The notes under the pieces were generated by a model that did no database searches, was not told where the DNA came from, and saw nothing but the letters and a program-made list of their open reading frames with translations. Positions 62,861 through 64,000 of a stretch of 64,000 nt of DNA are shown in pieces. Source of the stretch: Dipteronia dyeriana (taxonomy: Eukaryota; Streptophyta; Magnoliopsida; Sapindales; Sapindaceae); NCBI GenBank assembly GCA_032871835.1, contig CM065296.1, forward strand, positions 9,744,001 to 9,808,000, read 5' to 3'. The first letter of the stretch is position 1, and each line of letters starts with the position of its first letter. The translations under genes and the position numbers were made by a program.

Positions 62861-64000
62861 CATTCTCCAGCATGTGTTATTATCAAGGTCAAATTTGGTA
62901 TAAAAAAATAGAAAATGCTATATTTGACACAACAATTTAACATTGTGTTTCAATGTACAATTGTATTTAACATGCTATTTTTATTATTTTATTAATTAAA
63001 ATTATAAAAATCAACACTTACCATTAATACATTCAATAAATTGTTGAAGAATAATTAGATGAAATAGATTTTGGTTGAAATATCATTAATGTACATTAAA
63101 TTTAAATTCTTTTAAATATATATTTTTTAAAATGTAATTGTTTTTTTATAATTAAAAAGGGAACATTTATTGTTGTACCAAATTTGATATATACTATATC
63201 ATGTGTCAAATTTAGCATTATATCAAATTTGACACACAATATAACATATGTCAAATTTAGCACAGTATTTAAGGAAGATTTTTACACTTTATACTAAATT
63301 TTAACATTGATACACTAATTTGACATAGTATCAAAGATGCTCTAAGTTAGTTGGAAAAGAAAGAATCTTACCAAATTTGGGTTAATGATTGTTCAAATTT
63401 TGTTCAGAATTTTGTTTTGGATGATTGCATTCAATAAATTCTGGGTGTTTCTTGTCTTAAAAAAAATGGAAGAATCTATTCTTGACAATTATTTTTTAAC
63501 TTTGCATATTGCATTCATGATATTTTTTTATTAAATTAAATTTCCATCATCAAGTTATTGTTGGATATCGATCATTGTGTTGTTTTGTGGGGGTTTAATT
63601 TCATTATTTTGGATGCTTTCTCTTCTTGAAAAAATTATGGTTAGGGTTTGAAATTTAATAAAAAAAAGATAAGAAGAAGAGATACCTAAGATATCAAATA
63701 TCCCAATTTTTTTTTTTTTTTACATAATTACATTAATTTGAGATTTTTTTAGAGGGGGAACTTAAACCTATAACCTCGAAGTACAATGTGTAATGAATTT
63801 TATCGATGAATCAACCTCGTATCGTCAATATTATTACAGAAACACATATACAATATATATAAAAATTCAAAATAACTTATTTTTTAAAATGATTCTGATG
63901 GAAGATATTATCAAAATAAACGACCACCATTCACCACTAAACTTCAGGCTGAATGACCTTTTTAGTTTTTACTCCTCCCTCGAGCTATTACTTCCATTGA
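62861..64000. other. AT-rich intergenic DNA with a MITE-like segment
   Basis: From about 62925 to 63345 repeated phrases (aaatttgacaca, tatactaaattttaacattg, gtatcaaagatgctcta) match the MITE-like element at 54.0-54.5 kb. The remainder to the window end has poly-T tracts and no recognisable gene. Confidence 0.45.

Overview
The window looks like nuclear DNA of a flowering plant, probably a eudicot. It is AT-rich and has short-exon genes with GT-AG introns, plant-type genes (tocopherol cyclase, NRT1/PTR-family transporters, a WRKY exon) and plant lineages of Ty3/gypsy retrotransposons (Tat-, Athila- and CRM/Galadriel-like). I cannot name the species. Three host loci are recognisable. (1) Nine exons of a tocopherol cyclase (VTE1) gene lie on the + strand at 1992-7608; the first, transit-peptide exon is not visible. 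(2) Directly tail-to-tail with it (7722-8609, minus) is a decayed last-exon copy of an NPF1-type NRT1/PTR transporter. (3) Two complete four-exon NPF1-type transporter genes lie on the minus strand (38800-42841 and 51490-53496). The pseudogene and the two genes are one dispersed family cluster.

About 29 kb between the pseudogene and the first intact NPF gene (about 9575-38420) is a nest of transposable elements. A short repeat with recurring gtattcaattc-type motifs was split by a 0.95 kb hAT-like element (9603-10549), by a 4.5 kb Mutator-like element that carries a WRKY exon (10602-15093), and by a Tat-lineage Ty3/gypsy element (15138-34455, + strand). The Tat element was itself split between its two RNase H domains by an Athila-like Ty3/gypsy element (16606-27272, minus). 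A non-autonomous LTR element with matching 5-bp target-site duplications (35079-37629) sits in a further short element to the right.

The segment from 42.9 to 51.5 kb, between the two NPF genes, has few genes. It holds tandem duplications, a minisatellite open in several frames, a non-autonomous LTR/TRIM-like repeat in a tandem arrangement (45980-48645), and a solo LTR (49114-49603) whose unoccupied target sequence can be read in a paralogous repeat at about 51155.

From 53.5 kb to the end the DNA is AT-rich and intergenic, with MITE-like repeats and one more degenerate Ty3/gypsy element (57126-62855, minus) of chromovirus (CRM/Galadriel-like) type. Its integrase reading frame runs into its 3' LTR.

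VTE1 makes tocopherols in plastids. The NPF proteins are proton-coupled transporters of nitrate or other small solutes. Nothing in the sequence links the two functions, so their proximity is probably incidental. All retroelement polyproteins here carry stops and frameshifts, and most of the stops can be read as C-to-T or G-to-A changes. Boundaries were read by eye from conserved motifs, splice sites, direct repeats and target-site duplications, without alignment tools.
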